Assembly (NCBI RefSeq): GCF_900167085.1 | Contig: NZ_FUXA01000003.1 | Coordinates: 1-64,000, forward strand | Length of the DNA: 64,000 nt | Source: Eubacterium ruminantium | Lineage (GTDB): Bacteria; Bacillota; Clostridia; Lachnospirales; Lachnospiraceae | Reading direction: 5' to 3' | In this document: positions 7,793 to 16,660 of the stretch, in pieces | Position numbering within the stretch: the stretch's first letter is position 1 | How the letters are laid out: each line of letters opens with the position of its first letter | Position numbers and translations under genes: made by a program | Notes under the pieces: model-generated | The model's database searches: none | Seen by the model: only the letters and a program-made list of their open reading frames with translations | What the model was told of the DNA's origin: nothing

Positions 7793-9457
7793 TTACATCA
7801 ACACAAGCATATAGTCGTATACCGGCTGTTTTCCATCAATCAATATAACTTCTGTCGAAGGAAAGCTCTCCTGCAGATTCTCCTTAAGCATATTGGCTTC
7901 ATCCGCATCTGCTTCGTCACCGGCGATCAAAAGTACTACATCCCAATCTCCTGCATTTAGAATCTTTGCAAGTTCCATTACTGCAGAAGACCTTGTCGGA
8001 TCATCTATAAGTACTTTATCATCACAAAAACCTATATAGTCTCCATTTTTTATATTAATCCCATCCTTCGAAGATGCTCTGTTTGCTTTGGAAATCATCC
8101 CGGTCTTTACCCCCTCAGCGACCTCTGTGAGTTCCTTTTCAATCTTCGTCGGATTTTCATAATTGTAATCTATCATAGAAATAGAAGCATATCCTTCTCC
8201 AATAGTCTTGGTTGGGATAACGATTATATTCGATGCTTCATATAACATAGCCGCCTGCTTTGCCGTAAGGATAATATTTGAATTATTAGGAAATACAAAA
8301 ATATTATCCGCATTTATTTCTTCAAATGCTTTTATAAAATCTTCTGCTGACGGATTCATGCTCTGTCCTCCATCAACTACGGTATCACATCCCAGAGAAG
8401 AAAATAGTTCTTTCACTCCTTTTCCCGCTGCCACTGTTACTATTCCATATTTCTTTCTGACCTTATTCTTAAGCTCACGGCTTTGTTTGCTAACATTTCC
8501 ATGATGCTGCAAGGTCATATTTTCAACTTTAACCATAAGGAATTCTCCGTATTTCTGACAATGGTTGAATACATCACCCGGCCTCTTGGTGTGAACATGA
8601 ACCTTAACTATCGAACCATCTCTGAAACATACAACGGAATCTCCGACACAATTCAGATAATCGATAAGTTCATCCATATCAAAAAATTCCTTATCATTTC
8701 TCTTACTCTGAACTCTAAGAAGGAATTCAGTGCAGTATCCGTAAATAAGGTCTGTTTCCTCACCAAAAAGAGAGAGATCTATATTCTTCTTAGTCGTACC
8801 GCTGTCTGATTCAGGCTCATTGTCCGTATCAGCAGAGATATCCCCTTTCAGAAAATCCCTCATTCCTTCAACGATATATAAGATTCCTGCTCCTCCACTA
8901 TCAACAACACCGGCTTCCTTTAAAACAGGAAGAAGGTCAGGTGTTCTTTCAAGTGAGTTACGAGTTTCCTCTAAAATATCATCAAAATAATCTTCAAATG
9001 TACTTTTATCTGTGATTTTACCGGATGCATATCTTACCGCATCCCTATAGACAGTGAGGATAGTTCCTTCTACAGGCACCGAAACAGCCTTATAAGATTC
9101 TTCCACACCACATTTCAACGCTTCCGCGAAATCATTGATATTAATCTTATCGCAGCCTTTTAAGCCACGATTAACGCCGGCAAAAATGCGCGATAATATA
9201 ACCCCGGAATTACCTCTGGCTCCCAGGAGCATTCCTCTGGCTGCTCTTGAAGCAACTTCTTCTATCGACATTTCATCGCCCGAACAAACTTCAGTAACAC
9301 CAGACTCTATAGTCATAAACATATTATCGCCTGTGTCACCATCAGGAATCGGAAAAACATTAAGTGAATTAACTTCTTCTTTATTAGTCCTAAGTGAAGC
9401 CGCGCCAGACCTGAGCATGTTTGCAAATGTATAACCATCCAAAACTTCTCTATTCAT
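7793..9457 (-). CDS. fakA: fatty acid kinase FakA (DAK2 domain protein, YloV-like)
   Basis: ATP-dependent kinase subunit that phosphorylates fatty acids bound to FakB. The 554-residue length is normal. The N-terminal DAK2 domain has the nucleotide and metal motif DGDTGDNM near residue 40 and ARGNSGVIL near 80. A central domain contains GYCTEF and VKVHVHT, and the C-terminal part has a DegV-like fold with NNSNI and VIPTKTI segments, as in YloV/FakA. The start at 9457 follows GAGAGG; the longer frame to 9502 has no such site. It heads the lipid gene string fakA-fakB-GNAT-plsX-HAD. Confidence 0.92.
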   Translation of the reverse strand: MNREVLDGYTFANMLRSGAASLRTNKEEVNSLNVFPIPDGDTGDNMFMTIESGVTEVCSGDEMSIEEVASRAARGMLLGARGNSGVILSRIFAGVNRGLKGCDKININDFAEALKCGVEESYKAVSVPVEGTILTVYRDAVRYASGKITDKSTFEDYFDDILEETRNSLERTPDLLPVLKEAGVVDSGGAGILYIVEGMRDFLKGDISADTDNEPESDSGTTKKNIDLSLFGEETDLIYGYCTEFLLRVQSKRNDKEFFDMDELIDYLNCVGDSVVCFRDGSIVKVHVHTKRPGDVFNHCQKYGEFLMVKVENMTLQHHGNVSKQSRELKNKVRKKYGIVTVAAGKGVKELFSSLGCDTVVDGGQSMNPSAEDFIKAFEEINADNIFVFPNNSNIILTAKQAAMLYEASNIIVIPTKTIGEGYASISMIDYNYENPTKIEKELTEVAEGVKTGMISKANRASSKDGINIKNGDYIGFCDDKVLIDDPTRSSAVMELAKILNAGDWDVVLLIAGDEADADEANMLKENLQESFPSTEVILIDGKQPVYDYMLVLM

Positions 9458-9598
9458 ATGTCCTCTCGTTTCAAGTAAAGATTCTCGTTCCAACTTCTCC
9501 AAAACCCTACGTAAAATTATAACAGAACAAGATGAAATAACAACCCTCGATAGACCTCTGAACAGCCGATTTTATTAGACAATTTAATCGATTTGGTT

Positions 9599-9637
9599 AA
9601 AAAAAAATGACGCATGTACAGAAAACTGCACATGCGC
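9599..9637 (-). terminator. terminator of the GH53-like gene
   Basis: GCATGTGCAG pairs with CTGTACATGC around a four-base loop (9611-9636, one mismatch), followed on the minus strand by at least seven T. It lies 40 bp past the stop of the GH53-like gene and separates it from fakA. Confidence 0.85.
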
Positions 9638-9678
9638 CTTTTTAAAAATGTTGAGGACTATTTAAATATCCTATGTTT

Positions 9679-10470
9679 TTAAGCAACCTGACCAACAACG
9701 TCAAGAAGCTTATCTGAATAAATTGTACCAAAACCTTTATCCATAGGAACAATCGAAATTGCGCTATCAAGATCTGCAAGACCGATATCTGACGAAGATA
9801 CATCATCCTGACTTGAAATATCAACAATGATAAATGCATCAAATCTTCTTGAAAGATCACTCATATTACAGCTAAGATCATAGAAGGTTTCAGAGTTGAG
9901 CTCATATGATAAAGAGATAATATCAAATCCCTTTCCTCCGGCAACCTGGTATCGATTAAACCACTTCTTTGCCTTCTCATTATCAGTACTGTCCTTAGTG
10001 CTGAATATTACTTTACAATTAGGACATGCTGCCTTAACTGCATTTATAACTGCATTTATAACTCTTGTCTGCTCTTCAAATCTTAATGATAATCCACCGA
10101 GTTCGGCGTAAATATCAATATTAATCATTACAAATTCCGGAACGGCACCAACTTCTTTAACTCTTGAAAAAAGCTTATGAACATTTTCAAAGCTTGCTCT
10201 TTCAGCCTTTCTGATAAACATTCTGCTGTCTGCGCCAACTTCACTTAAAACGCTCTGATATAAACCTTCCATATCAAGTTTAATACACCACTTAAGACCA
10301 ATGGACATAATATCGCTTCCATAACCTGCTACAGATTCAAGCCCTTCACATCCGTCAGTTGATATACTTACTGTAGTGAGTATAGTATCCAGACCTTTTG
10401 TCTTAAGTGCATTGAGTTCCTCCTTATTTGCACCCATGGATACATCTGCCATTCTGCATAAACCATTCAT
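9679..10470 (-). CDS. GH53-like TIM-barrel protein with both catalytic Glu replaced
   Basis: A 263-residue cytoplasmic protein without signal peptide. By eye it follows the order of glycoside hydrolase 53 (endo-beta-1,4-galactanase) motifs: ADVSM at residues 8-12, VHKLFSRVKEVGAVPEFV at 97-114, a VINAVKAACPNCKVIF helix-strand pair at 142-156, and GFDIISLSYE at 181-190. GH53 enzymes have catalytic Glu in a GNE motif and in a later VE motif. The matching positions here are Asp119 (NID) and Asp217 (VDIS). If the match is right this is a non-hydrolytic relative. It is a single gene with its own terminator and a good AGAGG site. A structural search could show another TIM-barrel family instead. Confidence 0.4.
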   Translation of the reverse strand: MNGLCRMADVSMGANKEELNALKTKGLDTILTTVSISTDGCEGLESVAGYGSDIMSIGLKWCIKLDMEGLYQSVLSEVGADSRMFIRKAERASFENVHKLFSRVKEVGAVPEFVMINIDIYAELGGLSLRFEEQTRVINAVINAVKAACPNCKVIFSTKDSTDNEKAKKWFNRYQVAGGKGFDIISLSYELNSETFYDLSCNMSDLSRRFDAFIIVDISSQDDVSSSDIGLADLDSAISIVPMDKGFGTIYSDKLLDVVGQVA

Positions 10471-10643
10471 AATATTACCTCTCGTAATAAACCATAAAAT
10501 TACCTACTATACGACTATAACTAAAGAGTATTCAAATTTACTAAATGTGTCAATTCGTATTACTTAACGAAAATGATATTTGTTTTTGTGAAATACATCC
10601 AATGGTCTTTTTAAGCAAATTATTTCCGGTGCAAGTCTCAATA

Positions 10644-12713
10644 TTACTCTTTCGAGCCCTCAATTTCCTTAGCCGCAACGTCATCAGGTGCCTGCTCATA
10701 ACGTGCGAATTCGTATGAAAATGTGCCACATCCGCTGGTCATAGAATAAAGTCTGGTATCATATTCATAAAGCTCTGCATACGGAATGTCCGCAAGGATT
10801 TCATTGCTGCCATCCTCGACCGGATTCATTCCCATAACTCTGGCTCTTCTCTTATTCAGATCTCCCATTACATCTCCCGTATATGCCTCAGGTACAATTA
10901 CTTTTAATGAAGCAATCGGTTCAAGAAGAACAGGGGATGCATCCATAAATCCCGTTTTAAACGCCTGCTCTGTTGCAACTTTAAAAGCAAGTTCGGATGA
11001 ATCGACTGTATGATAACTTCCATCATATAAAGTTACCTTAACACCGATAACAGGATATTTTGCCAATGGTCCGCTTTTAACAGCTTCCATAATACCTTTC
11101 TCTACCGCAGGGAAATAGTTTTTCGGAACTGCCCCTCCTACAACTGTCTGCTCGAAAATATATGTTTTGTCCATTTCCCCTGAAGGTTCTATAACAAGTT
11201 TTACATGTCCGTACTGTCCGTGGCCGCCTGACTGTTTCTTATATTTATATTCCGTATCAACCTTTTTCCTGATTGTTTCTTTGAAGGCTATACGAGGTCT
11301 CATAAGTTCAATATCCACCTTGTATTTTTCCTGAAGAATACTTTGAACTGTCTCAAGATGCTGAGTACTTATTCCATATAAAAGAGTCTGGCCATTTTCA
11401 CTGTCATTAACATTTCTAAGGGTAAGGTCTTCCATCAGCATCTTTGAAAGTGCCTGTGAAATTTTATCCTCATCCCCTTTTTTTACCGCTTTATACTGTC
11501 TGTAAACATAAGGCTTCGATATGGCTGCTCTGATAAAAGTTACCGGATTCTTCCTTGTTGATAAAGAATCTGTGGTAAGACTGACGCCGAGTTTTGCCAA
11601 TGCCCCAATGTCTCCTGCATGAAGTTCTTCTACTTCTTCAACTTTATTTCCACTGATTACATACAGCTTTCCTATCTTTTCTTCCATATCACGGTGATAG
11701 TTATACAGAACATCATCTGTTTTAATGACTCCCGAATTAACTTTAATAAGTGAATATTTTCCAAGATAAGGATCTGCTATGGTTTTGAAAATATAAGCCG
11801 ACTTCGGTTTTGCGAAATCATAATCAGCTTCAAATACATCATTGCTGATAGTATTGATTCCGGCGCATTTACATCTGTCAGGACTAGGGAAATACTTAAT
11901 TATATCAGCCATAAGAGTATACATTCCTCTGGCTAATGTATTGGAGCCCATAAGAACAGGAACAACCGAACCATCAGTCACTCCTACACGAAGTGCCTGT
12001 CGGATCTCATTTTCAGAGAATTCCTCCCCATTAAAATATCTCTCCATGAATTCATCACTGGTCTCTGCGACAGATTCAACAAGAACATCTCTGCATATAC
12101 CAAGATTTTCATATGAATAATCAGGTACATCAGATTTATCTACCGTACCTTTATCATTCCATCTCTTGGCTTTCTTCTGAATTACATTAACATATCCTAC
12201 AAACTGCTCATTTTCTCTGATAGGAAGGTGGAATGGAGCTATCCTCTTCCCATACATTTCCTGGAGGTTTTGTACTACTTCTCTGAAGCTTGCTTTGTCA
12301 TCATCCATTTCGGTAACGAATACCATTCTCGGAAGATTTCTTGTTTCACATAAATCCCACGCACGCTTTGTTCCCGTCTCTATGCCGGATTTTCCTGAAA
12401 CAACAATGATTGCGGCATCGGCAACAGAAATAGCTTCTTCAACCTCACCGATATAATCCTGATATCCCGGAGTATCGAGAATATTTATCTTATATCCTTC
12501 CCAAGGAATAGGAATGACCGATGTCTTAAGAGAAATCTTCCTCTTAATCTCTTCTTTGTCATAATCACTGAGAGTATTTCCACTATCAATACTGCCCATA
12601 CGTTTTGTCATACCCGCAAGATAAGCAATAGCTTCGACAAGTGATGTTTTGCCCGATCCCCCATGACCAAGCAGAACAACGTTACGAATTTTGTCCGTTG
12701 TAAATACATTCAT
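10644..12713 (-). CDS. elongation factor G-like translational GTPase
   Basis: A 689-residue EF-G paralogue with all EF-G domains. G1 is GHGGSGKT near residue 16 and G3 is DTPGY near 76. The usual G4 NKMD reads TEMD near 134, which changes the guanine-contact lysine. Domain II begins near 285 and the domain IV region holds the KQSGGHGQYGHVKL segment near 475. These stand-alone EF-G-like proteins are known beside canonical fusA; their exact role is unclear. A strong GGAGGTGG site precedes the ATG. No ribosomal protein genes are near, which argues against it being the housekeeping copy. Confidence 0.88.
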   Translation of the reverse strand: MNVFTTDKIRNVVLLGHGGSGKTSLVEAIAYLAGMTKRMGSIDSGNTLSDYDKEEIKRKISLKTSVIPIPWEGYKINILDTPGYQDYIGEVEEAISVADAAIIVVSGKSGIETGTKRAWDLCETRNLPRMVFVTEMDDDKASFREVVQNLQEMYGKRIAPFHLPIRENEQFVGYVNVIQKKAKRWNDKGTVDKSDVPDYSYENLGICRDVLVESVAETSDEFMERYFNGEEFSENEIRQALRVGVTDGSVVPVLMGSNTLARGMYTLMADIIKYFPSPDRCKCAGINTISNDVFEADYDFAKPKSAYIFKTIADPYLGKYSLIKVNSGVIKTDDVLYNYHRDMEEKIGKLYVISGNKVEEVEELHAGDIGALAKLGVSLTTDSLSTRKNPVTFIRAAISKPYVYRQYKAVKKGDEDKISQALSKMLMEDLTLRNVNDSENGQTLLYGISTQHLETVQSILQEKYKVDIELMRPRIAFKETIRKKVDTEYKYKKQSGGHGQYGHVKLVIEPSGEMDKTYIFEQTVVGGAVPKNYFPAVEKGIMEAVKSGPLAKYPVIGVKVTLYDGSYHTVDSSELAFKVATEQAFKTGFMDASPVLLEPIASLKVIVPEAYTGDVMGDLNKRRARVMGMNPVEDGSNEILADIPYAELYEYDTRLYSMTSGCGTFSYEFARYEQAPDDVAAKEIEGSKE

Positions 12714-12804
12714 GCAACCACCTCCATATTAAATTATCAGTCCGTAAGAAAACCCATGCTCCTGATCAACCGGAACTAAATATATAAATCCAGCCGGCGA
12801 ATGA

Positions 12805-13116
12805 TCATAATGCTCCTAAAGCATGTTTTGCAGCAATCATACCGAATGTGTAGCATCTGCCAAGTGAAAGCCCTGTCTGATGGAACGGATAATCATTTCC
12901 TCCATAGAAAGGTCCTCCGAGATTTCCTACACAATAAAGCCCCGGTATAGGTCTGTCACTCTCGTCAAGTGCCTGACCGTTTTCATTTATAACAACTCCG
13001 GAAACCTCAGCCGAAACCCTTATAAGTTTTCTTGCTCCCCAGAACGGAGCCTTCTCAATCTTGTGCATATATTTGGCCGGTTTTCCGAAATCAGTATCCA
13101 CACCTTTTCCACCCTG
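12805..13116 (-). pseudogene. C-terminal remnant of an FAD-binding flavoprotein
   Basis: About 100 codons match the C-terminal end of FAD-dependent oxidoreductases of the fumarate reductase / 3-ketosteroid dehydrogenase type: DTDFGK, then KAPFWG, IPGLYCVGN, GGNDYPFHQTGLSLGR and a final GMIAAKHAL segment. The similarity begins a few codons before any start codon and is cut by an in-frame TAA at 13117-13119. The whole FAD-binding N-terminus is missing. The break lies only about 15 bp from the stop of the diguanylate cyclase gene, suggesting a deletion or rearrangement. A GTG at 13101 could start a 98-residue peptide but lacks a convincing ribosome-binding site. Confidence 0.8.
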
Positions 13117-13134
13117 TTAAAATGAACAAAGCTA

Positions 13135-14148
13135 TTAGATAACAACTTTATTTTTACCTGATTTCTTGCCACTATAGAGTTTTTCATCTGCAGCCTGAAC
13201 CCATTTTTCTATAGATTCATCACTTGTCTTTTCCGCAAGTCCGATAGTTACTGTAACCTTGATATCCTGATCATCAAATACAAACTTTTCGGAATCGACA
13301 GCTTTCCTAAGTTTCTCAAAAACATTCTTCTCTTTATCTATCTTATCTTCATAAAGAATGAGGAACTCTTCTCCTCCCCACCTGGAAACAGTACATTTCT
13401 TGCAGACACTTCGCATTATATCTGCAATATGAACAAGTACATAGTCACCTGCATTATGGCCGTAAATATCATTTATTTGTTTAAAATCATCAATATCTAT
13501 CATGGCAAGAAATGCAGTATTTTCAGCTGATTCTATATTTTCAAGCTTATCCATCATATAATGTCTGTTATAAAGTTTTGTCAGATTATCAAGATTAGCC
13601 ATGTAATTAAGCCGCTTTTCAGACTCGATGATATTTCTTACAGAAAATGATGAATAAAAGATAAGGAATGAAAGTACTATTAAACTATTGCATATCCAAA
13701 GAATTTTAGCAGCGTTTTTTTCGACTTCATAAACCGAACCGAAATGAAATACATAAAATGTACTGACCATATATATAACTACTATGGCTATACTGAATGG
13801 AAAAGCTTTAACTTTCGCTCTCTTAATCTTAAATGCAATATATTCTAACATAAAAATAATCGGGATCATTGACATGGTGTACAACTCGAAGCCGTATTCA
13901 TTTCCCATGCATATTGTAGAAACGCTCATATAGATAGTCAGCCAGAAATAAACCATGATAACATATATATCAAGCCGGTCTTTAAAAACAAGAAAATAAC
14001 CCGCAATATACACAAGCATGGTTGGTATGCTGAAATAGATCATAAACGTTGCTTTAAAGATAATAAAGAACGTCATAAGAAAAATGACCATCAACAAAAT
14101 GACTGTATTAATAATATATGTAACCCGTTTTATTTTGTCTGTAGTCAT
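13135..14148 (-). CDS. membrane-bound diguanylate cyclase (GGDEF)
   Basis: Makes cyclic di-GMP from two GTP. The 337-residue protein has about five to six N-terminal membrane spans (residues 10-170) and a C-terminal GGDEF domain. The domain contains DNLTKLYNRHYM near 195, DIDDFKQINDIYGH near 222, and the signature WGGEEF near 263, so the active site is intact. No RxxD inhibitory site is obvious. A GGGGGAGG site precedes the ATG. The layout resembles the second GGDEF gene at 58603-59673. The membrane part is a plausible sensor, ligand unknown. Confidence 0.93.
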   Translation of the reverse strand: MTTDKIKRVTYIINTVILLMVIFLMTFFIIFKATFMIYFSIPTMLVYIAGYFLVFKDRLDIYVIMVYFWLTIYMSVSTICMGNEYGFELYTMSMIPIIFMLEYIAFKIKRAKVKAFPFSIAIVVIYMVSTFYVFHFGSVYEVEKNAAKILWICNSLIVLSFLIFYSSFSVRNIIESEKRLNYMANLDNLTKLYNRHYMMDKLENIESAENTAFLAMIDIDDFKQINDIYGHNAGDYVLVHIADIMRSVCKKCTVSRWGGEEFLILYEDKIDKEKNVFEKLRKAVDSEKFVFDDQDIKVTVTIGLAEKTSDESIEKWVQAADEKLYSGKKSGKNKVVI

Positions 14149-14373
14149 CTATGCCTCCCCCGAACAATCAAATGAATCCCAAACAAATAAAGTACCCCAT
14201 AGAAAGATTATACTACAAATGATGATTTTTAACATCAAAAATATCCATATTATTGATAAAACAGACAAAAATTTTCTGCGGATCAGGAATGTATTTAATA
14301 CATATTTTCATAAATTGACATTTCTATTTATATAATTATACTTTAACTAGGAAATGATAAACGGAGCGGCATT

Positions 14374-15006
14374 ATGAATTATCCAAACACGGAAAAATTA
14401 TATCTTATGAAAAATACAGGCGACACTTGGCTGCCTGCTCATGAAAAACTTATGACATATATATCAGCCGAAAGAAAGTCAAAGATCAATCGTTACAAGT
14501 TTGATAAGGATAAGATTTTATCCCTTAACGGTGCTCTTCTTGTTAAGCTCGGAATATCCGAACTCCTTAACTGCCCTGCAGAAATTCTTGAATTCGATAT
14601 GACTCCGGGGCATAAACCATTTCTTAAAGCCCACTGTCATCCTGACGCGGGAATTATCGACTTCAGCTTATCTCATACTGAAAATGCGGTGTTAGCCGGA
14701 ATTGTTACAAATGAAAAAATCGGCGTGGATATAGAAAAAGTAACTGCTGCACCTCTTCAGGTCATGTCTACTGTATTTCATCCTGAAGAAATTAATTATA
14801 TAAATGATTTCGATCAAAATGAAATAAATAAACGCTTCTTTACCATCTGGACCAAAAAGGAAGCTTATACAAAATGCACCGGAACAGGCCTTGTCTGCGA
14901 CATTACAAAAATAAATGTTCTGGATCTTCCGGATGATGTGGCAGTAATTACAGAGTCTTTTGATGATTATATCTATTCTGTCTGTACTATTAAATCAGAA
15001 AAATGA
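14374..15006 (+). CDS. 4'-phosphopantetheinyl transferase (Sfp type)
   Basis: Transfers phosphopantetheine from coenzyme A to a serine of carrier proteins. The 210-residue protein has the Sfp-family core: FSLSHT near residue 90, IGVDIEK near 117 (Mg-binding Asp and Glu), and the FFTIWTKKEAYTKCTGTGL motif near 160-178 with the catalytic WxxKEA. Sfp types act on ACP, peptide or polyketide synthase carriers. No such synthase is in the window, so acpP is the only visible partner. It is divergent from the GGDEF gene, with about 225 bp between them holding both promoters. Confidence 0.92.
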   Translation: MNYPNTEKLYLMKNTGDTWLPAHEKLMTYISAERKSKINRYKFDKDKILSLNGALLVKLGISELLNCPAEILEFDMTPGHKPFLKAHCHPDAGIIDFSLSHTENAVLAGIVTNEKIGVDIEKVTAAPLQVMSTVFHPEEINYINDFDQNEINKRFFTIWTKKEAYTKCTGTGLVCDITKINVLDLPDDVAVITESFDDYIYSVCTIKSEK

Positions 15007-15080
15007 TCATATAAAATTTTGCTTGTTGTTTTAAATAACTACTTTTATTGTTGATAGTTTTTGATTATCGGCATTTCATT

Positions 15081-15116
15081 GTCAACCTTTATTAATTCAA
15101 AGGTTGACTTTTTGTT
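15081..15116 (+). terminator. terminator of the phosphopantetheinyl transferase gene
   Basis: GTCAACCTTT pairs perfectly with AAAGGTTGAC (15081-15090 with 15099-15108) across an 8-nt loop, followed by TTTTTGTTTT. It separates the gene from bioB. Confidence 0.9.
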
Positions 15117-15265
15117 TTGATGAATTTATAATTATTTTTGTTTCGGATTTGAAGAAATCATTTTCAATCATTTTTCTATGATAATTCCCGAACGAATATT
15201 TATGGCGCAGCTATTTATCTGTATTTCACACAAAAATCAGCGCCGGAAGTAAGGAGCATCAACAT

Positions 15266-16237
15266 ATGTCAGAACAAAAAAATCTTATTGAACTTGCAAA
15301 GGAAATTATAAGTGGTCGCCGACTTAATAAGGATGACGACCTTTCATTTTTTATCACTTGTAATCTGGAGGAACTCGGCAAAGGTGCCGATATGATTAGA
15401 GAACATTTCAGCGGAGCAAAGGTCGATCTATGCACCATCATCAATGGTAAAAGCGGAAAATGCAGTGAAAATTGCAAATTCTGCGCCCAGTCGGCACATA
15501 ACGATACCAACTGTGAAGTATATGACCTTTTGGATGAGGATCGAATCGTCGAAGAAGCACGATCTAACCAGGAAGAAGGCGTTGACCGTTTTGCTATAGT
15601 TACAGCGGGAAGAAGTCCGAAACCCGAGGATTTTGAGCGTATCATAAAATGCTATAAACGTATGAGTAAAGAGCTTACACTCGACCTCTGCACTTCTCTC
15701 GGTTTCCTGACACTTGAGCAGTTTAAGGAACTTAAAGCAGCGGGTGTAACAAGTTATCACAATAATATTGAAACATCCAGAAGATTTTTCCCACAAATAT
15801 GCACTTCTCATTCATTTGATGACAAGATTGAAAATATAAAAAGAGCTAAGGCTGCAGGTCTTTATGTATGTTCCGGTGGAATTATAGGAATGGGCGAAAC
15901 ATGGGAAGACCGAATTGATATGGCATTAACACTTTCTGAGCTTGGAATTTCTTCAATCCCGATCAACAGTCTTACTCCAATTCCGGGAACACCTTTACAT
16001 AACAATCGCATACTGACTGAGGAAGAAATCCTACGTACTATCGCTATCTTCAAGTATATCAATCCAACATCAAATATCCGTCTTGCTGCCGGTAGAGTTC
16101 TAATGAAAGGAAACGGCGAAAATGCATTTCATTTTGGTGCTGCCGCAACTATAACAGGAAATATGCTCACAACTTCGGGCTCAACTATTAAGTACGACAG
16201 AAAGATGCTAAAAGAAATGGGGCGTGAGGTGATTTAG
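15266..16237 (+). CDS. bioB: biotin synthase
   Basis: Radical SAM enzyme that inserts sulfur into dethiobiotin, the last step of biotin synthesis. The 323-residue protein has the cluster motif CSENCKFC near residue 68 (CxxxCxxC). The remaining [2Fe-2S] ligand positions are also present: DLCTSLG, YVCSGGI and the arginine in LAAGRV, together with the YHNNIET segment. This separates it from related radical SAM enzymes such as HydE and BioB-like proteins. An AAGGAG site precedes the ATG. No bioA, bioD or bioF is nearby, so the cell may take up dethiobiotin or encode the other steps elsewhere. Confidence 0.92.
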   Translation: MSEQKNLIELAKEIISGRRLNKDDDLSFFITCNLEELGKGADMIREHFSGAKVDLCTIINGKSGKCSENCKFCAQSAHNDTNCEVYDLLDEDRIVEEARSNQEEGVDRFAIVTAGRSPKPEDFERIIKCYKRMSKELTLDLCTSLGFLTLEQFKELKAAGVTSYHNNIETSRRFFPQICTSHSFDDKIENIKRAKAAGLYVCSGGIIGMGETWEDRIDMALTLSELGISSIPINSLTPIPGTPLHNNRILTEEEILRTIAIFKYINPTSNIRLAAGRVLMKGNGENAFHFGAAATITGNMLTTSGSTIKYDRKMLKEMGREVI

Positions 16238-16340
16238 GTAAAACCATCATTCAATAGTTTCACAATACATAAATATCAGTATTGAGGAATTAAATGTAGT
16301 TGAAATGTCTGAATAATAAATTTTATAACGTATACAGATA

Positions 16341-16366
16341 AAAAAAGGGATGCAATCGCATCCCTT
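16341..16366. terminator. terminator after bioB / tRNA-Pro remnant (bidirectional)
   Basis: AAGGGATGC pairs with GCATCCCTT (16345-16353 with 16358-16366) across a four-base loop, with a T run on the minus side and a shorter TTTT on the plus side. A very similar hairpin follows the intact tRNA-Pro, so the tRNA and terminator were probably duplicated together. Confidence 0.8.
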
Positions 16367-16372
16367 TTCGTA

Positions 16373-16470
16373 TCGGTGCGACGGGATTCGAACCCACGGT
16401 CTCGCCTCCCGGCTCGGTCGGTGCTAAACGGTGCCCACCGGGCACCAGCACCCTCTGCGTCTGAACGCAC
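16373..16470 (-). pseudogene. tRNA-Pro remnant (3' half) with 52-bp insertion
   Basis: The acceptor 3' strand and T arm (16373-16397) match the intact tRNA-Pro exactly. The sequence then runs into the 52-bp repeat (16398-16449), followed by a damaged anticodon arm (16450-16470). The D arm and 5' acceptor strand are missing. The insertion lies at the junction of variable loop and T stem. Confidence 0.85.
16398..16449. repeat. 52-bp GC-rich repeat, copy A
   Basis: This 52-bp unit is identical to copy C (16725-16776) and differs by one base from copy B (16673-16724). It contains a perfect 7-bp hairpin, GGTGCCC with GGGCACC around three bases. It is far richer in GC than the surrounding DNA. It interrupts the tRNA-Pro remnant. 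Confidence 0.9.
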
Positions 16471-16515
16471 TTTTGTCACAATGAGAACTCAGTTTCAATT
16501 TTAATATATCAGCAC

Positions 16516-16544
16516 AAAAAAAGGAATGCCAAAGCATTCCTTTT
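16516..16544 (-). terminator. terminator of tRNA-Pro
   Basis: AGGAATGC pairs with GCATTCCT around a short loop, followed on the minus strand by a run of T. It begins only a few bases past the tRNA 3' end. Confidence 0.85.
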
Positions 16545-16548
16545 CGTA

Positions 16549-16622
16549 TCGGTGCGACGGGATTCGAACCCACGACCTCTGCGTCCCGAACGCAGCGCTC
16601 TACCAAGCTGAGCCACGCACCG
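16549..16622 (-). tRNA. tRNA-Pro (anticodon CGG)
   Basis: An intact 74-nt cloverleaf. The acceptor pairs CGGTGCG with CGCACCG, the D arm is GCTC...GAGC, the anticodon stem CTGCG/CGCAG encloses the loop TTCGGGA giving anticodon CGG (reads CCG), the variable loop is AGGTC, and the T arm is GTGGG-TTCGAAT-CCCGT. CCA is not encoded. It is the only complete member of a three-copy array. Confidence 0.95.
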
Positions 16623-16660
16623 TTATTATTTTTGTTACATTATTTACTATTTTTTTCAAC

